Below are positions 1-5,687 of a stretch of 11,902 nucleotides of DNA, one piece after another. The notes below the pieces were generated by a model. That model was not told the DNA's origin, did not search any database, and saw nothing but the letters and a program-made list of their open reading frames with translations. Every line of letters begins with the position of its first letter. Within the stretch, counting starts at the first letter, position 1. Source of the DNA: Planctomycetota bacterium (GTDB lineage: Bacteria; Planctomycetota; Planctomycetia; Pirellulales; Thermoguttaceae); contig DQVB01000170.1 of NCBI GenBank assembly GCA_015661985.1, positions 1 to 11,902 of the forward strand, given 5' to 3'. The position numbers and the translations under genes are program-made.

Positions 1-540
1 CGCAGCCGGTCGGGCGCCGGGCGCGGGCGCCTCGGGTCGACCCTCGCTCAGCGGCGCCAATTGGGGGTAAGCCGGCACACTTTCGGGGCCTTGAAGGCGA
101 CCGTCCCGGGCCGCTGTTTCCCCTTCCGGCGGGCCCGAAACGGGACGAGGTGATCCGCCTGGTTGTACGGTGTCAGTGGCTTGTCCAAAGGGCTCCACGG
201 TGGTCAATCCGGCGGGCGGTACCGCCGGAGAAGCCTCTGAGTCGCTGGTGGCCGGGGTGATTGCCCTGCCATCACTCGTGTCACCCCCTTCCGGTGATGG
301 ACGGCGGAGCGGATTGGCTTGCTGACGGCCATCGCTTGGTTCGGCCGACGGGCCACGCCCGACGGATCGGGCCGAGGGAGTCGATCGCCCAGCCATCTGG
401 TCTGACACCGCTAGCGGTTCGGCCGACTCTTGCATCCCAGCGGCTCGCCCCTGCGCGCTTCGCTGCGCTTGGGCAATGGCCATCAATCCCAGGACCACGA
501 CCGTGGCCAATGCCGCCATTCGCAGGAGAATACGTTTCAT
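1..540 (-). CDS. Secreted Pro/Ser/Gly-rich protein, N-terminal part (runs off left edge)
   Basis: An uninterrupted minus-strand frame runs from an ATG at 540 to the window edge, giving 180 residues with no stop. It begins with a clear Sec signal peptide: MKR at the N-terminus, a hydrophobic core at about residues 9-22, and a good signal peptidase I site after Ala-Gln-Ala (about residue 25). The rest is low-complexity and rich in Pro, Ser, Gly, Ala and Glu, as in an extended linker. The short motif Ser-Asp-Gly-Arg appears at residues 69-72 and 89-92, with Asp-Gly-Arg again at 146-148. An in-frame TAG lies 40 nt upstream of the ATG, so the start is well bounded. No catalytic domain is visible. 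In planctomycetes such an N-terminus often precedes a large surface protein, for instance one with DUF11 domains, but this is only a guess. The function is unknown. Confidence 0.72.
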   Translation of the reverse strand, partial: MKRILLRMAALATVVVLGLMAIAQAQRSAQGRAAGMQESAEPLAVSDQMAGRSTPSARSVGRGPSAEPSDGRQQANPLRRPSPEGGDTSDGRAITPATSDSEASPAVPPAGLTTVEPFGQATDTVQPGGSPRPVSGPPEGETAARDGRLQGPESVPAYPQLAPLSEGRPEAPAPGARPAA

Positions 541-579
541 GAGGACCAAACCCCCATTCTCGCCGAACTCACAGACGTC

Positions 580-597
580 CTAATCCGGCTAATCCGG
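580..597. repeat. Tandem 9-bp direct repeat CTAATCCGG x2
   Basis: CTAATCCGG occurs twice back to back at 580-588 and 589-597. On the minus strand this reads CCGGATTAG twice, about 40-57 nt upstream of the start codon at 540, a position where an operator or promoter element would fit. The repeat is exact. A role in regulation is inference. Confidence 0.45.
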
Positions 598-767
598 CCG
601 CGGCATGAAGACGGGCCGCACCGCTGCCCAGCAGCGACCACCCGCCGTCGACGCCGCCCCGGGTCGGCAGGCGCATACGGACCGTCGCCAATCGGTAGGG
701 TAAGTACCAAAATCGGGCGACCGCGGGAAGGGCACTTTTGGAGCGGCCTGGAGCGGCTGACGTGCAA

Positions 768-791
768 CCCGCCTCCCGGCGGGGGATTTTT
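768..791 (+). terminator. Terminator-like GC hairpin with T-tract (no upstream plus-strand gene)
   Basis: CCCGCC at 768-773 pairs perfectly with GGCGGG at 778-783 across a TCCC loop, followed by GGA and five T at 787-791. This is the classic form of an intrinsic terminator on the plus strand. No plus-strand gene lies upstream within the window, so it could end a small RNA or read-through transcript, or act as an attenuator if a promoter for the lipoprotein gene lies further upstream. Confidence 0.4.
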
Positions 792-796
792 CCGCC

Positions 797-825
797 TTTA
801 GCCGTTTTGGCCGGGACGCTACAAT
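797..825 (+). promoter_or_regulatory. Candidate sigma-70-like promoter for the lipoprotein gene
   Basis: TACAAT at 820-825 matches the -10 consensus TATAAT at five of six positions. TTTAGC at 797-802, 17 nt upstream, is only a weak -35 match. Transcription would start near 832, about 43 nt before the GTG at 875. The region just upstream is locally AT-richer than its surroundings. Planctomycete promoter consensus is not well defined, so this is tentative. Confidence 0.35.
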
Positions 826-874
826 CTCCCGACTTTGGCAAATCGCAGGGGGGCGCAAAGGCGGACTTTACGAC

Positions 875-1126
875 GTGCGCTGGTGGTTCCCATTGACCGC
901 GGGAGTTCTGGCGGCCAGCCTGTGCGCTGGTTGCGCGAACCTGGCTGGCCCCAACTGGTCCGATCCGGGGACAGCCCCAGAGCAGCGGCTCCGCGCCCAG
1001 ATCTTCGATCCATACCCGGAGAACGAAGCGGGCCCGGAGATCATCGGCAGCCGGCCCCGCGACTACGACAGGGGGGTGCCGGAGGTTGAACGGGCGCGGC
1101 GCCTGTCGCGCCGCTTGGGTTGGTAG
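875..1126 (+). CDS. Small probable lipoprotein of planctomycete type
   Basis: This gene encodes 83 residues starting at GTG; no other start codon lies in frame close upstream. The N-terminus has Arg-2, a hydrophobic stretch at residues 5-18 and a lipobox-like Cys-Ala-Gly-Cys ending at Cys-20. The -3 position is Cys instead of the usual Leu, so lipidation at Cys-20 is likely but not certain. The mature part is short and polar, with the blocks GPNW (25-28), FDPYP (44-48) and RPRDY (60-64), ending in an Arg-rich tail. I associate this arrangement of Pro-Asn-Trp, Phe-Asp-Pro-Tyr-Pro and Arg-Pro-Arg blocks with small secreted proteins in planctomycete genomes, but from memory only. The predicted location is the cell envelope. 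No enzymatic motif is present and the function is unknown. The ribosome binding site is weak. Confidence 0.75.
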   Translation: MRWWFPLTAGVLAASLCAGCANLAGPNWSDPGTAPEQRLRAQIFDPYPENEAGPEIIGSRPRDYDRGVPEVERARRLSRRLGW

Positions 1127-1136
1127 GCGGCTGGCT

Positions 1137-1158
1137 GGCCGGGGCCGACTTCCCCGCC
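1137..1158 (+). terminator. GC-rich hairpin after the lipoprotein gene
   Basis: Eleven nt after the TAG at 1124-1126, CGGGG (1140-1144) pairs with CCCCG (1152-1156) around a 7-nt loop. Two more G-C pairs form beyond a single bulged C. There is no T-tract, so a factor-independent terminator is only possible. Confidence 0.25.
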
Positions 1159-1427
1159 GGGCTTGCTCGACTGCCCGGTGATGCTCTTCTGGTAAGGGCT
1201 TGGCGAGGGACGTGTGCGCGTGGCCCTGTCCTCCCGCCTGCCTGGCGGTTATGATGCATGCGTGGTGGGCCATTGTGCCCCAGGTGTTTGGGCAGGTGGG
1301 GCAAACGGGGCAAGCTTTTGGTGCGGCTCGACGTTCACGATCTCCCTTTGCTCCATCTGGGTGCCGACGTTTGGTTTTCGATCCATGGGCGGCTCGCGAC
1401 AGCGTGGAGTTTCGGGCCAATCCCGAC

Positions 1428-1435
1428 GGGAGGAG
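1428..1435 (+). promoter_or_regulatory. Strong ribosome binding site that sets the GTG start at 1445
   Basis: GGGAGGAG at 1428-1435 is a near-perfect anti-16S match, 9 nt before the GTG at 1445. An in-frame ATG at 1385 and other upstream starts have no comparable site, which favours 1445. Confidence 0.75.
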
Positions 1436-1444
1436 CGTTCTGCG

Positions 1445-2170
1445 GTGGAGGGCCAGCGGTTACAGAAGGTGTTGGCCGCTGCCGGGCTGGGCAGTCGTCG
1501 GGCGTGCGAAGAGCTGATCTTGACCGGGCGAGTCGAGGTCGACGGCCGGGTGGTGACCGAGCTGGGGACGCGGGTGGATCCGGAGCGGCAGCGGATTCGC
1601 GTGGACGGCGAGCTGCTGGCGCGGCCCAAGCGGGTTTATTACGCCGTGAATAAACCTGCGGGGGTTGTCTGCACCCATCGGGATCCTTCGGGTCGGCCGC
1701 GGGTCGTCGATCTGGTGCCGAGTTCGACCCGGCGGCTGTTTACCGTGGGACGGCTTGATCTTCACAGCGAAGGGCTCATCCTGGTGACCAATGACGGTGA
1801 GCTGGCCAACCGGCTCATGCACCCTCGCTATCGGATCGCCAAGCGCTACCGGGTATTGGTTGCCGGCTATCCGGAGCGGAGCCAGTTGGCCAAGCTTCAG
1901 CGGGGTGTGCATTTGGCCGAGGGAGTGGCCCGTGTCGCGGCCATTCGGGTCAAGGCACGGCACAAGAAGAGTACCGTGCTGGAGATGGTGCTCACCGAGG
2001 GTCGCAACCGCGAAATCCGCCGGCTGTTGGCGCGCATCGGGCACAAGGTGGTGCGGCTGGTCCGGATCGGCGTGGGCCCGGTCCGTTTGGGAACGCTGGC
2101 CCCGGGGCAGTACCGCCCTTTGACCCGGGGTGAGATCGAAGCGCTGCGTCGGGCCACGGGTTTGGCGTAG
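1445..2170 (+). CDS. rluB: rRNA pseudouridine synthase, RluB/RsuA family
   Basis: The product converts a specific uridine in ribosomal RNA to pseudouridine. From the GTG at 1445 it has 241 residues, the usual family length. Residues 3-60 form an S4 RNA-binding domain with the typical RLQKVLAAAGLGSRR opening. The catalytic domain follows, with NKPAG near 69-73 and the hallmark GRLD motif at 102-105, where Asp-105 is the expected catalytic residue, then SEGLILVTNDG. The C-terminal motif GRNREIRRLL and the ending VGPVRLGTLAPGQYRPL are characteristic of the RluB/RluE/RsuA group. RluB (23S rRNA, equivalent to U2605 of E. coli) is my preferred member because of this ending, but RsuA (16S) cannot be excluded without alignment. 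The protein acts in the cytoplasm on ribosomal precursors. The start is fixed by a strong ribosome binding site and by S4-domain length. The gene appears monocistronic, with its own leader and a hairpin downstream. Confidence 0.93.
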   Translation: MEGQRLQKVLAAAGLGSRRACEELILTGRVEVDGRVVTELGTRVDPERQRIRVDGELLARPKRVYYAVNKPAGVVCTHRDPSGRPRVVDLVPSSTRRLFTVGRLDLHSEGLILVTNDGELANRLMHPRYRIAKRYRVLVAGYPERSQLAKLQRGVHLAEGVARVAAIRVKARHKKSTVLEMVLTEGRNREIRRLLARIGHKVVRLVRIGVGPVRLGTLAPGQYRPLTRGEIEALRRATGLA

Positions 2171-2211
2171 CAGTGCTGGGCGGAGTTCGTCGCTTCCAGC
2201 CTGGGCTGTCA

Positions 2212-2234
2212 CGTGCCGCACAGATGGCGGCACG
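2212..2234 (+). terminator. Perfect 8-bp GC hairpin after the pseudouridine synthase gene
   Basis: CGTGCCGC at 2212-2219 pairs without mismatch with GCGGCACG at 2227-2234 across the loop ACAGATG, 42 nt after the stop codon. No T-tract follows. It may be a terminator, an RNA-processing or stability stem, or (as an inverted repeat in DNA) a protein binding site. Confidence 0.4.
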
Positions 2235-2291
2235 ACCCCGTCGGGAGGCGGGCCGACTCAGTTGGATCAGTTTGTGCGGGGCCCCGTGGCA

Positions 2292-2328
2292 GGGATTCGG
2301 AGTCCCTTTCGGCGGGAGTTCGGTCCCG
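2292..2328 (+). other. Two tandem hairpins in the pyrK leader
   Basis: GGGAT 2292-2296 pairs with GTCCC 2302-2306, including one G-T pair, around a 5-nt loop. CGGGA 2313-2317 pairs with TCCCG 2324-2328 around a 6-nt loop. Because both stems use GGGA/TCCC arms, they could also pair with each other in an alternative fold. They sit 57-93 nt upstream of the pyrK start. No T-tract follows, and a regulatory role is inference. Confidence 0.3.
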
Positions 2329-2373
2329 GAAATCGAACGAATTGTGCCGGGACGATCGGAACGGGTGAGGTTG

Positions 2374-2379
2374 AAGGAG
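2374..2379 (+). promoter_or_regulatory. Ribosome binding site that sets the pyrK start
   Basis: AAGGAG at 2374-2379 lies 5 nt before a GTG at 2385 and 8 nt before a second, adjacent GTG at 2388. It rules out the longer open frame reaching back to 2130, which would overlap the preceding gene and add non-conserved sequence. Confidence 0.65.
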
Positions 2380-2384
2380 CATCC

Positions 2385-3326
2385 GTGGTGGGATCAATCC
2401 TATGCGCCGGCGCCGACAGATGGCACGGCCGGGTGGAGATTGTGGAGAATCGGGCGGTTGCCCGGGAGACGTACATGGTGCGATTCGGTTGCCCGCGGAT
2501 TGCGGCGGCCATCGTGCCGGGCCAGTTTGTGATGATTCGGCTCCCGGAGTGTGCCGACCCGTTGCTCGGCCGGCCTTTCGCTATGTGGGACGTGGTGCCG
2601 GATGCCGAAGGCAGCCCGTGGGGGTTGGAGGTGATCTATTTGGTCGTGGGCAAGATGACCAGCCGGCTGGCGCGGATGCAGCCTGGTTCGGCGCTGGAAG
2701 TGTGGGGCCCCCTGGGCAACGGCTTCCCGCCGGCCCCGACCGACCATCTGGTCATGGTGGCCGGGGGGATCGGTCAGACGCCTTTCCTGACGCTGGCCAA
2801 GCAGTACCTGGGCCAGGCCCGCTTTGGTCAACCGCCCCGATCGGTACCGATTGCCCGGCGCGTGACGTTGTGCTACGGGGTGAGGTCCCAGGAGTACTTG
2901 GCAGGGGTAGACGATTTCCGCCGCCTCGGCGTCCACGTGCTGGTGAGTACCGAGGATGGGTCGGCCGGTCAGCGGGGCCTGGTGACCGAACTGGTTCGTC
3001 CCGCCGTCGAAGCGACGACGTTGGCCACCCGGATCGCCTGTTGCGGCCCTGAACCGATGATGGCCGCCACGGCTCGCCTGGCGCGCCAATTGGGCCTCCC
3101 TTGCCAGGTCTCGCTGGAGACGCCCATGGCCTGCGGCGTGGGGATTTGCTTCAGTTGCGTGGTGCGCTTGCGCCATTCCTCCGGCGGCTGGGATTACCGG
3201 CGAGTGTGCGTCGAAGGGCCTGTCTTCGACGCCGAACAGGTCGATTGGGAAGACCAGCCCAGCGAGCCGGGCGAGGCTGAGGGCGGTACGTCGGGACGCA
3301 CGCGTTCACGGGGCGGACAACGCTGA
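2385..3326 (+). CDS. pyrK: Dihydroorotate dehydrogenase B, electron-transfer subunit PyrK
   Basis: PyrK carries FAD and a [2Fe-2S] cluster and passes electrons from dihydroorotate oxidation by PyrD to NAD+ in pyrimidine synthesis, in the cytoplasm. From GTG 2385 it has 313 residues (312 from the GTG at 2388). Domain order fits the family: a ferredoxin-reductase-like FAD barrel with VPGQFVMIR and GRPFAMW (flavin contact near Arg-63), then an NAD-binding domain with VAGGIGQTPF near 125-134 and CGPEPMM near 220-226, then the PyrK iron-sulfur motif Cys-250, Cys-255, Cys-258 and Cys-275 (spacing C-x4-C-x2-C-x16-C). After the motif comes an acidic, low-complexity tail of roughly 25 residues not usual for the family. 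Length is slightly above the common 250-290. No pyrD lies next to it in this window, unlike the pyrK-pyrD pairs of Firmicutes. A related flavoprotein reductase is less likely given the cysteine spacing. Confidence 0.9.
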   Translation: MVGSILCAGADRWHGRVEIVENRAVARETYMVRFGCPRIAAAIVPGQFVMIRLPECADPLLGRPFAMWDVVPDAEGSPWGLEVIYLVVGKMTSRLARMQPGSALEVWGPLGNGFPPAPTDHLVMVAGGIGQTPFLTLAKQYLGQARFGQPPRSVPIARRVTLCYGVRSQEYLAGVDDFRRLGVHVLVSTEDGSAGQRGLVTELVRPAVEATTLATRIACCGPEPMMAATARLARQLGLPCQVSLETPMACGVGICFSCVVRLRHSSGGWDYRRVCVEGPVFDAEQVDWEDQPSEPGEAEGGTSGRTRSRGGQR

Positions 3327-3453
3327 GCGGTGTGTGTCGGAACGATTCGGCAACCAGCCGTTGTCCGGAAAACCTGATCGCCCGCGGTGTGAACCGCCCG
3401 CCGGCCGATCATTGGTGCACCTGTCGGGCCACCGGAGCCGGAGGGCAACCAGC

Positions 3454-3461
3454 AGGAGGAG
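3454..3461 (+). promoter_or_regulatory. Ribosome binding site that sets the oxidoreductase start
   Basis: AGGAGGAG at 3454-3461 lies 8 nt before the ATG at 3470. The open frame extends further upstream to 3332, but the ATG at 3470 is the first start with such a site and it places a twin-arginine signal at the N-terminus. Confidence 0.75.
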
Positions 3462-3469
3462 ATCGACCG

Positions 3470-4783
3470 ATGGGCAGCAAGACGCAGCCGAGCCGGGCGC
3501 CTCTGGCCATGCGGCGGCAGTTCCTCGGAGAGGCGGCCGGGGCGGCGGCAGGCAGCTCGTTGGCCACCATCTTCGGACCGCTGCCGGGGGTCCACGCGGG
3601 CGCGAGCGACACGATCCGCATTGGCCTGGTGGGTTGCGGCGGCCGAGGCAGCGGGGCGGCCGTGCAAGCGATGAACGCCGATCCCGGCTGCAAGCTGGTG
3701 GCCATGGGCGACCTGTTTCGGGACAGGCTCCAGTCCAGCCGCGAGCGGCTCAAGGCGCTGGGCGGCCGGAGGTTCGACGTGCCGGACGATCGCTGTTTCA
3801 TCGGCTTCGACGCCTACCGGCACGTGATCGACTGCGCCGACGTGGTGCTGCTCGCCACCCCGCCCGGCTTCCGCCCTCAGCACTTCAAGGCTGCGGTCGA
3901 GGCCGGCAAGCACAGCTTCCTCGAGATCACCGCCGGTGTCGACGCCCCGGGTGTACGCACCGTGCTGGAGTCCGCCGAACTGGCGAGGAAGAAGAACTTG
4001 GCCGTCGTCTCCGGCTTCTGCTGGCGCTACAACTTCGCTTTGCGGGCGGCCGCCGAACGGATCCATGATGGCGCCATTGGTGAGCTGCGCGCCCTCTACG
4101 CCACTTACTACCGAGGCAAGCTGTACCACAAGTACCCTGGCCCGCGCGGGCCGAGCATGACGGAGCTGGAATGGCAGATCCGCGACTGGTACGGTTACCT
4201 GTGGCTGTCCGGCGATGTGACGATCGTCGGCTCGGGCGGCCACAGCGTGGACAAGATGTCGTGGTGGCTGCGCGACCAGATGCCGACCAAGGCGGTGGCA
4301 GTGGGCGGACGCGTGGTGCCCATCGAAGGCCAAAACACGTTCGACCACGCCTTCGTTGCGTACGAGTACGCCAGTGGAATTCGCGGCTTCCTCGGCTGCC
4401 GATCGCTCGCCGGATGCTACAACGAGAACGCCGACTACGTGATCGGCACCAAGGGCATCTGCACGATCGGCCGGGGGCGCATGCCGGTGATCGAAGGCGA
4501 AACGAACTGGCGCTACCAGGGGCCGCAGAACAACATGTACCAGACGGAGCACGACGAGCTGTTCGCCTCGATCCGAGCGGGCAAGCCGATCAACGACGGC
4601 ATCCGGATGGCCCATACCACCCTGATGGCCCTCATGGGCCGCATGGCCGCCTACACGGGCCGGGAGATCACGTGGGAGCAGGCCCTGGGTTCGCAACAAA
4701 AGCTCGTCCCCGACCAGCTCGACTGGGACACCAAGATCGACACACCGCCGCTGGCCGTTCCGGGCACAACAACCTTCAGCTGA
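3470..4783 (+). CDS. Tat-exported Gfo/Idh/MocA-family oxidoreductase
   Basis: This is a 437-residue NAD(P)-dependent oxidoreductase of the glucose-fructose oxidoreductase/inositol dehydrogenase/MocA type, predicted to act outside the cytoplasm on a sugar or sugar derivative. The N-terminus carries a Tat signal with Arg-15/Arg-16 in MRRQFLG followed by a small-residue hydrophobic stretch (about 20-37). The Rossmann fold starts at residue 50 with the dinucleotide motif GLVGCGGRGSG (52-62). The C-terminal domain has the expected His-258 and Asp-261/Lys-262 in GGHSVDKMSWW. The usual Glu-Lys-Pro motif reads Glu-152, Ile-153, Thr-154, so the conserved lysine is missing although the flanks (VDAPGV, KKNLAVVSG) match the family. 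The reading frame is intact. Planctomycetes hold very many such paralogs, so the substrate cannot be assigned. It converges on the downstream metal transporter gene and seems not to be in an operon. Confidence 0.92.
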   Translation: MGSKTQPSRAPLAMRRQFLGEAAGAAAGSSLATIFGPLPGVHAGASDTIRIGLVGCGGRGSGAAVQAMNADPGCKLVAMGDLFRDRLQSSRERLKALGGRRFDVPDDRCFIGFDAYRHVIDCADVVLLATPPGFRPQHFKAAVEAGKHSFLEITAGVDAPGVRTVLESAELARKKNLAVVSGFCWRYNFALRAAAERIHDGAIGELRALYATYYRGKLYHKYPGPRGPSMTELEWQIRDWYGYLWLSGDVTIVGSGGHSVDKMSWWLRDQMPTKAVAVGGRVVPIEGQNTFDHAFVAYEYASGIRGFLGCRSLAGCYNENADYVIGTKGICTIGRGRMPVIEGETNWRYQGPQNNMYQTEHDELFASIRAGKPINDGIRMAHTTLMALMGRMAAYTGREITWEQALGSQQKLVPDQLDWDTKIDTPPLAVPGTTTFS

Positions 4784-4816
4784 TCGGGAACCGCCGCAAA
4801 GGGCCGCCGTATGGAG

Positions 4817-4833
4817 GTGGGCGACCCGCCCAC
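4817..4833. terminator. Hairpin between convergent genes, possible bidirectional terminator
   Basis: GTGGGC at 4817-4822 pairs perfectly with GCCCAC at 4828-4833 around a 5-nt loop, 34 nt after the oxidoreductase stop and 45 nt beyond the stop of the opposing transporter gene. The position suits a shared terminator, but no T-tract is present on either side. Confidence 0.35.
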
Positions 4834-4877
4834 GATGGACGGCAATCGCTCTGCTGTTGGAGCGCGGCCGAAGGAGA

Positions 4878-5687
4878 TCATCCCAGGGCCACATCCAGCA
4901 CCATCATCACGGCAAACCCCGCCATGGCACTTATGGTGGCCACGTCGGTCGCTTCCTCGCTGCCCTGTGACTCGGGGATCAGCTCCTCGACGACCACGTA
5001 GATCATGGCCCCAGCAGCGAAGGCCAACGCGTAGGGCAACAGTGGTTGGGCCAAACCCACCGCCGCGGCGCCCAGCACCCCAGCGACCGGTTCTACCATG
5101 GCCGAAGCTTGCCCGTAGGCAAAGGCCTTAAAGCGGCTGAAGCCGTCGCGGCGCAAAGGCATCGACACCGCGGTGCCTTCGGGGAAATTTTGCAGCCCGA
5201 TTCCGATAGCCAAGGCAATGGCCGCCCCCAGCGTGGCTGACTCCAGCCCGTAGGCCACCGCCCCAAAAGCGACGCCTATGGCCAACCCCTCCGGGAAATT
5301 GTGCAAGGTGATAGCCAGTACCAGGAGTGTGGTTCTGCGCCAAGCCGTGTGTACCCCTTCCGGCTTGGTCGTGCCTGGATGCAAATGCGGCAGCAGCTTG
5401 TCGATCAACCACAAAAAGGCCCCGCCCGCCAGGAACCCCACGGTGGCCGGTATCCACGCCGGCAAGGGGCCGTCCTCGGCCATCTCGATTGCCGGGGCCA
5501 ACAGCGACCAGTAGCTGGCGGCGATCATTACCCCAGCTGCCATCCCAAGCATGGCGTCCAGCAGTTTGCGGCTGGGAGCCTTGGCAAGGAAGACCACCGC
5601 CGCCCCAAGGGCTGTGACCAGCCAAGTAAAAAGGGTAGCAAGAAAGGCCTGAACCACCGGATCACAATTGGCGAACCATTCGCCCAT
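4878..5687 (-). CDS. ZIP-family divalent metal transporter (GufA/ZIP11-like)
   Basis: This gene encodes a 269-residue inner-membrane protein with about eight predicted transmembrane segments (near 12-34, 43-66, 78-96, 121-145, 151-175, 190-212, 217-236 and 250-267). ZIP proteins move zinc, iron or other divalent metals into the cytoplasm. The metal-site motifs are clear: HNFPEG at 129-134 in helix IV and QNFPEG at 166-171 in helix V, plus EELIPES at 234-240. The loop after helix III has only a short His cluster (HLH, 101-103). The opening MLGMAAGVMIAASYWSLL is typical of the GufA/ZIP11 branch and not of ZupT, although ZupT-like function is possible. The start ATG is preceded by GGAG with 8-nt spacing on the minus strand. 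The gene converges with the oxidoreductase gene and diverges from the exporter operon. No metal-responsive operator was recognised upstream. Confidence 0.92.
   Translation of the reverse strand: MGEWFANCDPVVQAFLATLFTWLVTALGAAVVFLAKAPSRKLLDAMLGMAAGVMIAASYWSLLAPAIEMAEDGPLPAWIPATVGFLAGGAFLWLIDKLLPHLHPGTTKPEGVHTAWRRTTLLVLAITLHNFPEGLAIGVAFGAVAYGLESATLGAAIALAIGIGLQNFPEGTAVSMPLRRDGFSRFKAFAYGQASAMVEPVAGVLGAAAVGLAQPLLPYALAFAAGAMIYVVVEELIPESQGSEEATDVATISAMAGFAVMMVLDVALG

Larger units (their letters stand above)
541..874. other. Divergent intergenic region between secreted-protein gene and lipoprotein gene
   Basis: This stretch separates the minus-strand gene starting at 540 from the plus-strand gene starting at 875. 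No convincing coding frame was found; the short frames through it lack a ribosome binding site and recognisable protein features. It holds a tandem 9-bp repeat at 580-597, a second near-tandem repeat TGGAGCGGC at 739-747 and 749-757, a terminator-like hairpin with T-tract at 768-791, and a candidate promoter at 797-825. These are listed separately. Confidence 0.6.
1127..1444. other. Intergenic region / long leader of the pseudouridine synthase gene
   Basis: These 318 nt separate the lipoprotein stop from the GTG at 1445. The frame of the downstream gene stays open back to 1214, but the extra residues do not resemble the start of an S4-domain protein and no ribosome binding site precedes them. 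A hairpin at 1137-1158 may end the lipoprotein transcript. TATGAT at 1250-1255 matches the -10 consensus at five of six positions but has no good -35. Downstream lie two mutually exclusive hairpins: GGGC 1267-1270 with GCCC 1277-1280, or TGCCC 1276-1280 with GGGCA 1290-1294. A repeat GGGGCAA occurs at 1298-1304 and 1307-1313. Confidence 0.5.

Noticed and set aside
541..801. Short plus- and minus-strand frames in the divergent intergenic region
   Set aside because: They lack ribosome binding sites and recognisable protein features and overlap one another in several frames.
1214..1444. Upstream extension of the pseudouridine synthase frame
   Set aside because: The extra 77 residues do not match the family, and a strong ribosome binding site supports the GTG at 1445.
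2281..2340. tRNA-like look of the sequence, with a T-arm-like GTTCGGTCCC segment
   Set aside because: No acceptor stem, D-arm or anticodon arm can be folded in a consistent cloverleaf on either strand; the stretch is better described as two small hairpins.
2130..2384. Upstream extension of the pyrK frame
   Set aside because: It would overlap the preceding gene out of frame and add 85 residues not expected in PyrK; AAGGAG at 2374 supports the later start.
3194..4894. Minus-strand open frame of 566 codons opposite the oxidoreductase
   Set aside because: It is antisense to an intact Gfo/Idh/MocA gene and to the end of pyrK, with biased composition and no family features.
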